Shown: piece by piece, positions 47,496 through 54,803 of the stretch
How positions within the stretch are numbered: the first letter of the stretch is position 1
How the letters are laid out: each line of letters begins with the position of its first letter
NCBI RefSeq assembly: GCF_024054035.1
Contig: NZ_JAMXQU010000002.1
Coordinates: 310,001 to 374,000, forward strand
Direction: 5' to 3'
From: Asaia lannensis NBRC 102526
Lineage (GTDB): Bacteria > Pseudomonadota > Alphaproteobacteria > Acetobacterales > Acetobacteraceae
DNA: 64,000 bases
The notes under the pieces: model-generated
Told to the model about the DNA's origin: nothing
Database searches by the model: none
What the model saw: the letters and a program-made list of their open reading frames with translations, nothing else
Translations under genes and position numbers: made by a program

Positions 47496-48404
47496 ATGCG
47501 GCTTACCCGCCCGGCTCTTTTCTGCGCCGCTCTCATTTCCGGCACGACTCTGGTGGCTCCGGCCTTTGCTGCCCCAGCCCCTGCCGCTCCGGCAAATGCG
47601 GCTCCGGCTGCAGCCCCGGCCGATGCCAACCCGCTGATCGCTTCGGTCAATGGCCAGAAGATCTATCTGGATGACGTCAAGCACGCGGCCGCCAGCCTGC
47701 CGCCGCAGGCCCGTCAGCTGCCGCCGAACACGCTGGTCAATATCCTGCTGAACCAGATCGTCAGCCAGAAGGCCATCCAGATCGACGCCCTCAAGGAAGG
47801 CCTCGACAAGAAGCCTGAAGTGAAGGCGCAGATGCAGGAAGCAGCGGATAACGCGCTGCAGAATGCGTATCTGCAGGAAAAGGTCGCTCCGATGGTGACG
47901 GAAGACGCCATCAAGCAGACCTATCAGGCGAATTACGCCTCCAAGAAGGGTGAGCAGGAAATCCATGCCCGCCATATTCTTGTAGCCGACGAAGCGACCG
48001 CCAAGGACATCATCAAGCAGCTCGACAAGGGCGCGAAGTTCGAGGATCTCGCCAAGAAGCTGTCGACCGACAAGGGGTCGGGCGCAAGCGGTGGCGATCT
48101 GGGCTGGTTCAAGAAAGACGATATGCTGCCGGAATTCTCCAAGGCCGCTTTCGCCATGAAGCCCGGCACGATCAGCCAGACACCGGTCAAGACCCAGTAT
48201 GGCTGGCACGTCATTCAGGTTCTGGCCTCGCGTGAGGCGCCCGTGCCGCCGCTCGATCAGGTGCATGACGAAATCCGTCAGCAGCTGATCCGCGACAATG
48301 TGCGCAAGATCGTCGACGACGCGCAGAAGAAGGTCAAGATCGTGCGTTACGATGCTCAGGGCAAGCCGATCGCCGATGCGCCAGCCACCCCGGCAAAGAA
48401 GTAA
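47496..48404 (+). CDS. periplasmic parvulin-type peptidyl-prolyl isomerase
   Basis: This 302-residue protein starts at MRLTRPALFCAAL (GAGG 10 bases upstream). A Sec signal peptide ends in PAFA, followed by an Ala/Pro linker, an N-terminal SurA-like chaperone helix region (about 50-140), and a parvulin domain (about 145-255): EIHARHILVADEATAKDIIKQLDKGAKFEDLAKKLSTD, GGDLGWFKKDDMLPEFSKAAFAMKPG and TQYGWHVIQVL. It helps fold outer membrane proteins in the periplasm. A terminator follows. Confidence 0.93.
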   Translation: MRLTRPALFCAALISGTTLVAPAFAAPAPAAPANAAPAAAPADANPLIASVNGQKIYLDDVKHAAASLPPQARQLPPNTLVNILLNQIVSQKAIQIDALKEGLDKKPEVKAQMQEAADNALQNAYLQEKVAPMVTEDAIKQTYQANYASKKGEQEIHARHILVADEATAKDIIKQLDKGAKFEDLAKKLSTDKGSGASGGDLGWFKKDDMLPEFSKAAFAMKPGTISQTPVKTQYGWHVIQVLASREAPVPPLDQVHDEIRQQLIRDNVRKIVDDAQKKVKIVRYDAQGKPIADAPATPAKK

Positions 48405-48416
48405 AAACCTGACTGG

Positions 48417-48441
48417 AGTGAGCGTCTAACGCTCACTTTTT
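48417..48441 (+). terminator. Rho-independent terminator after the parvulin gene
   Basis: AGTGAGCGT-CTA-ACGCTCACT forms a 9-bp stem 13 bases after the stop and is followed by TTTTT. Confidence 0.9.
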
Positions 48442-48543
48442 ACTCAGAATTCCGGTCTTTTCGCCCCTTCACGGGGCGAAGGGCTGGACCTGAGCTCCAA
48501 GCCGTGCATCCTCCTTCCGACGTTCCACGTTCGGAGACAGACC

Positions 48544-49779
48544 ATGGCAAAAGCCCTCCCCCTCTCCCCGCTTGCCCAGCCCCTGCCGCGCCTTGCGCCG
48601 GTAGCCGGTGTCCGGCTGGGCGCTGTCGCCGCGCAGATCCGCTACAAGGATCGCACCGACCTCATGATGATGGAATTCGTACCCGGTACAACGGCTGCTG
48701 GCGTATTCACACGCAGCAAATGCCCCGGTGCGCCCATCGACTGGAGCCGCGCTGCGCTGGCACAGGGCAAGGCACGGGCTCTTGTCGTCAATTCGGGCAA
48801 TGCCAATGTCTTCACCGGGCGTGCAGGCGTGCTTGCCACCCAGATCTCCGCAGCAGCGGCCGCACGCGTGGTGCACTGCCCTGCAACCGAGGTCTTCCTT
48901 GCTTCGACGGGCGTGATCGGCGAGCCGCTGAATGCAGAGAAGATCAGCGATGCGATGCCCGCCCTTTACGAGGCCCTTACGCCAGAAGGCTGGGAAGATG
49001 CCGCCCGCGCCATCATGACGACCGACACGTTTCCCAAGGCGGCCACACGCCAGGTCGAGCTTGTCGGCAAAACGGTGACAATTCAGGGCATTGCAAAAGG
49101 GAGCGGCATGATCGCTCCCGATATGGCAACCATGCTCGGCTTTGTCGTTACCGATGCTGCAATTTCGCAGGATGTGCTGCAGTCGCTTCTGAGTGATGGC
49201 ACCGAACGCAGCTTCAATGCGATTACAGTCGATTCCGATACATCGACTTCGGACATGGTGCTGGTTTTCGCAACCGGACAGGCCGGCAATGCGGAAATCA
49301 CCTCGGCCACCGATACGGCGCTGACCGCCTTCCGTGAAGCCTTCGACTCCCTGCTGCTTGAACTTGCACTCATGGTCGTGCGTGATGGCGAAGGCGCTAC
49401 GAAAATGTTCACCGTGCGCGTCAACGGTGCGGTTTCGGATGAGTCGGCCAAGAAGATTGCGCTTGCGGTTGGCAATTCGCCGCTGGTCAAAACCGCCATC
49501 GCCGGTGAAGACGCAAACTGGGGCCGCGTGGTCATGGCCGTTGGCAAGAGCGGCGAACCAGCCAATCGCGATACACTCTCCGTTGCCATAGGCGGCACAT
49601 GGATCGCCCGCCAGGGAACGGTTGTCGAAGGTTATGACGAGAGTCCTGTCGTGGCGCACATGAAGGGTCAGGAAATCGAGATCCAGATCGATCTCGGCCT
49701 TGCCAATGGCCATGCCCAGATCTGGAGCTGCGATCTGACCCATGGCTATATCGACATCAACGGCTCCTACAGAAGCTGA
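48544..49779 (+). CDS. argJ: bifunctional ornithine acetyltransferase / N-acetylglutamate synthase
   Basis: This 411-residue Ntn-type enzyme transfers acetyl from N-acetylornithine to glutamate and may also use acetyl-CoA, in the cyclic arginine pathway. The self-cleavage site is in KGSGMIAPDMATMLGF, with nucleophile Thr196; cleavage gives alpha and beta chains. Further ArgJ marks are LVVNSGNANVFTG, STGVIGEPL and EDANWGRVVMAVGKSG. The C-terminus ends in WSCDLTHGYIDINGSYRS, as in the family. It stands alone, without other arg genes nearby. Confidence 0.96.
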   Translation: MAKALPLSPLAQPLPRLAPVAGVRLGAVAAQIRYKDRTDLMMMEFVPGTTAAGVFTRSKCPGAPIDWSRAALAQGKARALVVNSGNANVFTGRAGVLATQISAAAAARVVHCPATEVFLASTGVIGEPLNAEKISDAMPALYEALTPEGWEDAARAIMTTDTFPKAATRQVELVGKTVTIQGIAKGSGMIAPDMATMLGFVVTDAAISQDVLQSLLSDGTERSFNAITVDSDTSTSDMVLVFATGQAGNAEITSATDTALTAFREAFDSLLLELALMVVRDGEGATKMFTVRVNGAVSDESAKKIALAVGNSPLVKTAIAGEDANWGRVVMAVGKSGEPANRDTLSVAIGGTWIARQGTVVEGYDESPVVAHMKGQEIEIQIDLGLANGHAQIWSCDLTHGYIDINGSYRS

Positions 49780-49835
49780 AGATCAGAGGCTGCCCGCGCC
49801 AGACAGACGCTCTGTCAGTCTGGCCGCTTTCCAAG

Positions 49836-49868
49836 CCGGTTATCCGCAAGGGTCGCCGGTTTTTTCTT
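49836..49868 (+). terminator. probable Rho-independent terminator after argJ
   Basis: CCGG-TT-ATCC-GCAA-GGGT-CG-CCGG forms a two-part stem with an internal mismatch and is followed by TTTTTTCTTTT, 57 bases after the argJ stop. The stem is imperfect but the T tract is strong. Confidence 0.7.
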
Positions 49869-50035
49869 TTAGGCGCCTGCTCCGCCCCCCTTCATTCGTC
49901 TCGCCGCTCCCATTCAAAACACCCTTTATCCCAGCCGATCGATCCTTGCATTGTGCTGTATCCTGATTTAGCACTGCTCTTGTCCTTTTTTGATCGCGAT
50001 AGGGCATCCTGCGTCTGGACGGATGCGTTGATTGC

Positions 50036-50068
50036 ACCCACATTGTGGGTCACGAGTCGAAGCGACTC
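50036..50068 (+). promoter_or_regulatory. two adjacent inverted repeats upstream of the NADH dehydrogenase gene
   Basis: ACCCACA-T-TGTGGGT (50036-50050) and GAGTCG-AAG-CGACTC (50054-50068) lie back to back, 75-107 bases before the NADH dehydrogenase start. The rest of the 363-base gap (49780-50142) holds the argJ terminator and no gene. Perfect short dyads at this distance suggest repressor or activator sites, or RNA hairpins in the leader; the regulator is unknown. Confidence 0.45.
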
Positions 50069-50142
50069 ACGACAAAGGTAATTATATCAGCGTTGTAGGA
50101 ATGGCCGGGCGAGAGCCCCCGCGACGCTGCGGAGGAACAGGC

Positions 50143-51378
50143 ATGGCAAATGGATTGCGCGTAGTCATCATCGGTGGCGGTGTCGCCGGGATGGAAACAG
50201 CGATGACTCTCGGTCGCAGCCGTCATCGCGATATCGAGACTACGCTGATCGACAAAGGCGCCGTGCATTACTGGAAACCCATGCTGCATGAGTTCGCAGC
50301 AGGCACCGGTGAGGAGTCGCGCGACTGTACCACCTTTGTCGAGGCGAGCCGCCGCTTCGGGTTCCGGTTCATCCAGAGTTCGCTGAGCAGCGTCGATCGT
50401 GAGAAGCATGAAATCCGCCTCGCGAACGATGAAATCGTGCCTTACGACATGCTTGTGGTCGCGCTCGGTTCACGCTCGAACGATTTCGGGATCGAAGGCG
50501 TCATGCAGAACTGCACCTTCATCGATTCCCTGCCCGATGCCAGCTCGTTCCATGAAAAATTCCGCGCGGCCTTCCGCGACGCGGTCGCCAACAACCGCAC
50601 ACTCGAGGTCGGCATTGTCGGTGGCGGTGCCACAGGCACGCAGCTGGCCGCAGAACTTTGCAGCGCAATCGACATGGCCCCCGGCTATGGCAAGGAGGCG
50701 CGGCGCAATGTGCTGCGCCTTTCCCTGATCGAAACCGGCAAGCGTATTCTGCCTGCCTTCCCCGAGCGGGTTTCGAATGACGCGCGCAAACAGCTCGAAG
50801 CTCTGGGCGTAAGCGTTCTTACCGAAGCCATGGTGACATCGGTCGACGAACAGGGCTTCCACCTCAAGGACGGGCGCGTCATACCGGCAGAGTTGCGCGT
50901 CTGGGCGGCAGGCGTGCGCGCCAGTGCGGCTACCGAACTGTTCGAAGGTCTGGAAATTGCACGCGGCGGTCAGATCGTGGTCAATCACCATATGCAGTCG
51001 ACCAGCGACACCTCGATTTTTGCCCTTGGCGATTGCGCCCGCATCAACGATGAGCCGCTTCCTGCCACCGCGCAGGTTGCCCGTCAGCAGGGCATCTATC
51101 TCGGTCGCGCCATACCGGTCATTGCGCAGGGACGCGAGCCCTCGACATTTGTTTACCGCGATCGTGGTGCGGTTGTCTCGCTGGGGGACTATAACGGATG
51201 GGGCATGGTCGGCACCTCGACAAGCTTCGGCGGTGGCTTCCTGCGCGGTCTGGCCCCAAGATGGCTGCATGATCTGATCTTCCGTCAGCATCAGATTGGT
51301 GTCATGGGTCTTGCACGCGGGACAGCTGCTTTTCTGAAAGCCCATCTGAGCCCGACCCGGCCACGACTGGACCAATAA
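50143..51378 (+). CDS. ndh: type II NADH dehydrogenase (NAD(P)/FAD-dependent oxidoreductase)
   Basis: This 411-residue flavoprotein passes electrons from NADH to quinone without pumping protons. The start MANGLRVV is chosen for GGAGGAA 8 bases upstream; the open frame before it has no homology. FAD motif VVIIGGGVAGMETAMTLG at residues 6-23, NADH motif VGIVGGGATGTQLAAEL at about 160-176, and a second FAD segment FALGDCARIND near 300 are seen. Membrane attachment would be by C-terminal amphipathic helices, as in NDH-2. Acetic acid bacteria rely on NDH-2, which fits. Other two-dinucleotide oxidoreductases cannot be fully excluded. Confidence 0.88.
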   Translation: MANGLRVVIIGGGVAGMETAMTLGRSRHRDIETTLIDKGAVHYWKPMLHEFAAGTGEESRDCTTFVEASRRFGFRFIQSSLSSVDREKHEIRLANDEIVPYDMLVVALGSRSNDFGIEGVMQNCTFIDSLPDASSFHEKFRAAFRDAVANNRTLEVGIVGGGATGTQLAAELCSAIDMAPGYGKEARRNVLRLSLIETGKRILPAFPERVSNDARKQLEALGVSVLTEAMVTSVDEQGFHLKDGRVIPAELRVWAAGVRASAATELFEGLEIARGGQIVVNHHMQSTSDTSIFALGDCARINDEPLPATAQVARQQGIYLGRAIPVIAQGREPSTFVYRDRGAVVSLGDYNGWGMVGTSTSFGGGFLRGLAPRWLHDLIFRQHQIGVMGLARGTAAFLKAHLSPTRPRLDQ

Positions 51379-51404
51379 CATCCGATCAACGGTAAGCGCG
51401 CGTC

Positions 51405-52163
51405 ATGCCTCTACAGCGGTCTCTCTCACTCCCTCCTTCCGAAGCCGAGCGCCTCGATACGCTCGTGGCGACCTTGCAGGCCGATGGGTTTGCATTCGAA
51501 CCGGGGGCGGGAATGCGCGCGTTCCTGGAATCCTTCGGCTTCGAGGACTGGGAGCATTTTGCCGAGAGCTGGAACCGGCTCGGGCTTGACCGCTACATGG
51601 CCGATGGCGGGCGTTATCGCAAAAGACGCTATGCCACCTACGCGCTTACCGGTGGGCGCATCGACCGCAAGCGTCATCAGCCGCATTATCAGAGCCGTGA
51701 CTACAATCTGCTCAATGGCGGAATAGAACGCTGGTTCGGTCCTATAGAGGATGCCATCGCCACACACCCCGTCATGCTCTCCATTCTCAATGCCGCGCAT
51801 CTCGTCGCGTTGCGTATGACACCCGCCTCGACCCAGCCCGATAGCTGGCATGCCGAGGTGCATCAGTTCCGTATCGAGGCTCAGGCTGGCAACAAGGGGC
51901 GCCCCACGCCGGAAGGCATGCATCGCGACGGGGTGGACTGGGTGTTCGTCCTGATGGTCAATCGCGAGAACGTCGCCTCGGGCGTCACGACCATTCATGA
52001 CGACCATCGCCGTGAAATCGGCTCCTTCACGCTCAAGGCGCCGCTCGATACTGCCCTTGTCGATGATCACAAGGTTTATCACGGGGTTACGCCGGTGGAA
52101 CCGATCGACCCGGCACGCCCTGCCTATCGCGATGTACTGGTCGTTACACTCCGACACGCGTAA
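51405..52163 (+). CDS. 2OG-Fe(II) dioxygenase family protein (PF10014 type)
   Basis: This 252-residue protein starts 26 bases after the NADH dehydrogenase. It has the layout of the 2OG-Fe_Oxy_2 family, which contains free-amino-acid hydroxylases such as isoleucine dioxygenase: HQFRIEAQAGNKGRPTPEGMHRDGVDWVFVLMVNRENVASG, with iron ligands His173 and Asp175, then VDDHKVYHGVTPVEP with His226 and a downstream YRDVLVVTLRH that supplies the 2-oxoglutarate Arg. The substrate is unknown. Its place in an operon with a respiratory dehydrogenase is unusual. Confidence 0.85.
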   Translation: MPLQRSLSLPPSEAERLDTLVATLQADGFAFEPGAGMRAFLESFGFEDWEHFAESWNRLGLDRYMADGGRYRKRRYATYALTGGRIDRKRHQPHYQSRDYNLLNGGIERWFGPIEDAIATHPVMLSILNAAHLVALRMTPASTQPDSWHAEVHQFRIEAQAGNKGRPTPEGMHRDGVDWVFVLMVNRENVASGVTTIHDDHRREIGSFTLKAPLDTALVDDHKVYHGVTPVEPIDPARPAYRDVLVVTLRHA

Positions 52164-52204
52164 AAGCTGCCGACCGAGATCCATGCTGCATTGAGGCAGA
52201 GGCA

Positions 52205-52759
52205 ATGAAAGACAAGGCGATGCGTTTTACCCGGATACTGACCTGTGCTGCCATCATGGGGCTTGTTGCCTCTCCAGCCACAGCCCGTACGCATCGGGCA
52301 TCGTCTGCCTCAGCCAAACCCGTAATTCTGAGTGCCTTGCCCGGAACCAATCTGGATCAGGAGGCCCGCCAGCTTAGCGCCGCCGATTTGGCCGATGCTG
52401 CAAAACACAACGACCAGCCCGTCGTGCTCGTCGCCTCTGCGCCACTCTCCTCCGACAGGAGCGATATGGCACTTTTCGTGCAGTTGCAGTCAGCCCGTCT
52501 CTGCGGATCTGCCGGATGCTCGACATCGGTTTATCTGCGACACAAGGGCGGCTGGAAGCTGGTACTCGACTCGGTAAGCGGCGCCATATCGGTGCTGCCG
52601 AGCGTGCATAACGGCATGCACGATCTGATGATCGACAAGAGCGATCGCTGGAGCTGGAACGGGACGAGCTATCAGGACGGTGTGCCTGCCTCCCCGGCGC
52701 CGAAACCCGGCAAGAGCAAGGCCGAAGACACCCCTAAGAAGAAACTTCTTCGCGGTTAG
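52205..52759 (+). CDS. secreted protein of unknown function
   Basis: This 184-residue protein has a Sec signal peptide (ILTCAAIMGLVASPATA) and starts at 52205 or at the in-frame ATG at 52220. The mature part is a soluble domain with two Cys (LCGSAGCST) likely to form a disulphide in the periplasm, followed by YLRHKGGWKLVLDSVSGAISVLPSVHNGMHDLMIDKSDRWSWNGTSY, a beta-rich segment, and a Lys/Pro tail. It is the third gene after the NADH dehydrogenase. I do not recognise the family. Confidence 0.75.
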   Translation: MKDKAMRFTRILTCAAIMGLVASPATARTHRASSASAKPVILSALPGTNLDQEARQLSAADLADAAKHNDQPVVLVASAPLSSDRSDMALFVQLQSARLCGSAGCSTSVYLRHKGGWKLVLDSVSGAISVLPSVHNGMHDLMIDKSDRWSWNGTSYQDGVPASPAPKPGKSKAEDTPKKKLLRG

Positions 52760-52780
52760 ACAACGGATCCGAGATGCGGC

Positions 52781-52854
52781 TGGAGCGGGTGAAGGGAATC
52801 GAACCCTCGTATGCAGCTTGGGAAGCTGCCGTTCTACCATTGAACTACACCCGC
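52781..52854 (-). tRNA. tRNA-Gly (anticodon CCC)
   Basis: On the minus strand the 74-base sequence begins GCGGGTGTAG and ends CACCCGCTCCA with an encoded CCA. The anticodon arm GCAGC-TTCCCAA-GCTGC gives CCC, and the T arm GAGGG-TTCGATT-CCCTT is intact. The seven-base acceptor stem is complementary. It is convergent with the secreted protein gene upstream. Confidence 0.96.
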
Positions 52855-52966
52855 ATGAGCGTCTCCTTATCCCAGTCCGCAGGGCGATGCAATCGCCCCT
52901 CACGCAGTTGACGACCGGGTCAGGCTTTGCGCATAGTCCTGCTCGTGACTGCCCCGCCCGGGGTAA

Positions 52967-53026
52967 CACCCTCGCGATTTGGAAGGCCGGATTGCGGCGA
53001 GGCTAAACAACAGCGCTAAAGAGGCC
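52967..53026 (+). ncRNA. SAM-II riboswitch (metA motif) ahead of metZ
   Basis: CCTCGC at 52969 pairs with GCGAGG ending about 53002 as P1. The loop contains the conserved GATTTG and GGATTGC; CTAAACAAC follows, and the 3' conserved GCTAAA (53015-53020) leads into GAGG. These are the invariant blocks of SAM-II aptamers, which are known upstream of metA/metZ in alphaproteobacteria and sequester the Shine-Dalgarno when S-adenosylmethionine binds. Here GAGG (53021-53024) is that Shine-Dalgarno. The assignment is by recalled consensus; no covariance search was run. Confidence 0.88.
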
Positions 53027-53105
53027 CGGGATGAGTTTTCTCACCCAGGTTTTCCACGGCCAGAATCGCACCTTTTCCTTCGGTGCATTTTGGAGTGTCT
53101 CCCCC

Positions 53106-54293
53106 ATGACCGATAACGATCTTGGTCCTTCGACCCGCCTGCTCCACCAGGATGTCAGCCGCACCGAACATGGTGAAACCAGCGAAGCCATCTTTCTGAC
53201 TTCCGGATTCGTTTACGATAACGCCGAGCAGGCCGCTGCGACCTTTACCGGCGACGTCAACCATTACCAGTATTCCCGCTTCGGTAATCCGACGACTGAT
53301 GCCCTGCAGGCCCGTCTCGCCCTTCTCGAGGGGGCCGAGGCCTGCATCGTCACAGCCAGCGGCATGGGCGCTGTGTCCTCTGCCCTGCTTTCGCACCTCA
53401 AACAGGGCGACCGGGTTGTGGCCTCGCGTGCGCTGTTCGGCTCATGCTACTGGATCGTCACCACCCTTTTGCCCCGCTACGGCATCGAGACCGTTCTGGT
53501 CGATGGCGATGACTGGGCAGGCTGGGAAGCGGCCCTTTCGCAGCCCACCGGGGCAGTGCTCATCGAGAGCCCGTCCAACCCGATGCTCGACGTACTCGAT
53601 ATCGAACGCATTGCCGATCTGGCCCACAAGGCCGGTGCGCTTCTGATGGTCGATAACGTGTTTGCCTCGCCCGTGGGACAGAAGCCTCTCGCGCTCGGCG
53701 CCGATGTGGTGCTGTATTCCTGCACCAAGCATATCGACGGTCAGGGTCGTGTACTCGGTGGAGCAGTGCTCGGGCGCAAACAGTGGATAGAGGAAGTGCT
53801 TCAGCCCTTTACCCGCAATACGGGCAATGCTCTCTCACCGTTCAATGCATGGGTTCTGCTCAAGGGACTCGAAACGCTTCCTCTGCGCGTCAATGCCATG
53901 GCAGCCAATGCCAGAGCTGTGGCGGAATTCCTCGAAAACAAGCCAGGCATTCTTCGTGTGTCCTACCCTGGCCTTGCATCGCACCCGCAGCGGGCTCTGG
54001 TGGAGAAGCAGATGAGCAATGGTGGCTCTCTGGTCGCATTCGAAGTGGCGGGCGGGCGTGAGGGCGCATTCCGTTTTCTGAATGCATTCAAACTGATCGC
54101 CATCTCCAACAATCTCGGCGATGCACGGTCTCTGGCCACCCACCCGGCGACGACCACCCATTCCAAGGTCGATGCAGCAGAACGGGCCAGACTGGGCATC
54201 ACCGATGGCGCCATTCGCCTGTCGGTCGGGCTCGAAGACGCAAAAGATCTTATCACAGATCTTGGCCGGGCCCTCGACGCCCTCAAAGCCTGA
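53106..54293 (+). CDS. metZ: O-succinylhomoserine sulfhydrylase
   Basis: This PLP enzyme makes homocysteine from O-succinylhomoserine and sulphide. GETSEAIFLTSGFVYDNAEQAAATF and SRFGNPTTDALQARLALLEGAEACIVTASGMGAVSSAL are typical, and the Schiff-base Lys lies at position 208 in YSCTKHIDGQGRVLGG. I take MTDNDLGPSTRLL as the start (395 residues, family length, GGAG 10 bases upstream). An in-frame ATG at 53031 sits 6 bases behind the riboswitch GAGG and would add 25 residues; which is used is open. Control by SAM through the riboswitch fits its role in methionine synthesis. Confidence 0.93.
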   Translation: MTDNDLGPSTRLLHQDVSRTEHGETSEAIFLTSGFVYDNAEQAAATFTGDVNHYQYSRFGNPTTDALQARLALLEGAEACIVTASGMGAVSSALLSHLKQGDRVVASRALFGSCYWIVTTLLPRYGIETVLVDGDDWAGWEAALSQPTGAVLIESPSNPMLDVLDIERIADLAHKAGALLMVDNVFASPVGQKPLALGADVVLYSCTKHIDGQGRVLGGAVLGRKQWIEEVLQPFTRNTGNALSPFNAWVLLKGLETLPLRVNAMAANARAVAEFLENKPGILRVSYPGLASHPQRALVEKQMSNGGSLVAFEVAGGREGAFRFLNAFKLIAISNNLGDARSLATHPATTTHSKVDAAERARLGITDGAIRLSVGLEDAKDLITDLGRALDALKA

Positions 54294-54329
54294 TTGCTTT
54301 AGGGTCCACCATCGGCCTACAAGGCGGGC

Positions 54330-54803
54330 ATGACGCAAAAGCCCGCCCCTCCCCGTCTTGTCGCCGACCCGGAATCCGGACTTTTCGAAGCCATGGAAGC
54401 CGCGCCACGCTACGAAGCCGTGACGCGCGACATCACGGTGTCGGTACGCACCTTCTGGCTTGAGGACCAGTCCCAGCCAGAAGACCATCATTTTGCATGG
54501 GCCTATCATATCAGGATCGAGAATGGTGGCAGCGAAACCGTGCAGCTTCTCAGCCGGTTCTGGGAAGTCACCGACGGTCGCGGCAAGACGGATCATATCC
54601 ACGGTGAGGGCGTGATCGGCGAGCAGCCGATCCTCGTTGCGCAGGAAGTCTATGAATATACCTCAGGCGTGGCCCTACCCACGCCGTGCGGCTTCATGCG
54701 TGGCACGTATCATATGATCGTTCCAGCCACCGGCGAGCGTTTCGAGGTGACGATCCCGGCGTTCAGTCTCGATAGCCCTCATCGCCTCGGCCTTGTTCAC
54801 TGA
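54330..54803 (+). CDS. apaG: ApaG domain protein
   Basis: This 157-residue protein has the single immunoglobulin-like ApaG domain: YEAVTRDITVSVRTFWLEDQSQPEDHHFAWAYHIRIENGG, LLSRFWEVTDGRGKTDHIHGEGVIGEQPIL and TPCGFMRGTYHMI. An N-terminal extension of about 25 residues precedes the domain compared with E. coli ApaG (125 residues). ApaG was linked to Co/Mg efflux and has a fibronectin/Ig fold; the biochemical role is unclear. Its 3' end overlaps the convergent diguanylate cyclase by 41 bases. Confidence 0.92.
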   Translation: MTQKPAPPRLVADPESGLFEAMEAAPRYEAVTRDITVSVRTFWLEDQSQPEDHHFAWAYHIRIENGGSETVQLLSRFWEVTDGRGKTDHIHGEGVIGEQPILVAQEVYEYTSGVALPTPCGFMRGTYHMIVPATGERFEVTIPAFSLDSPHRLGLVH

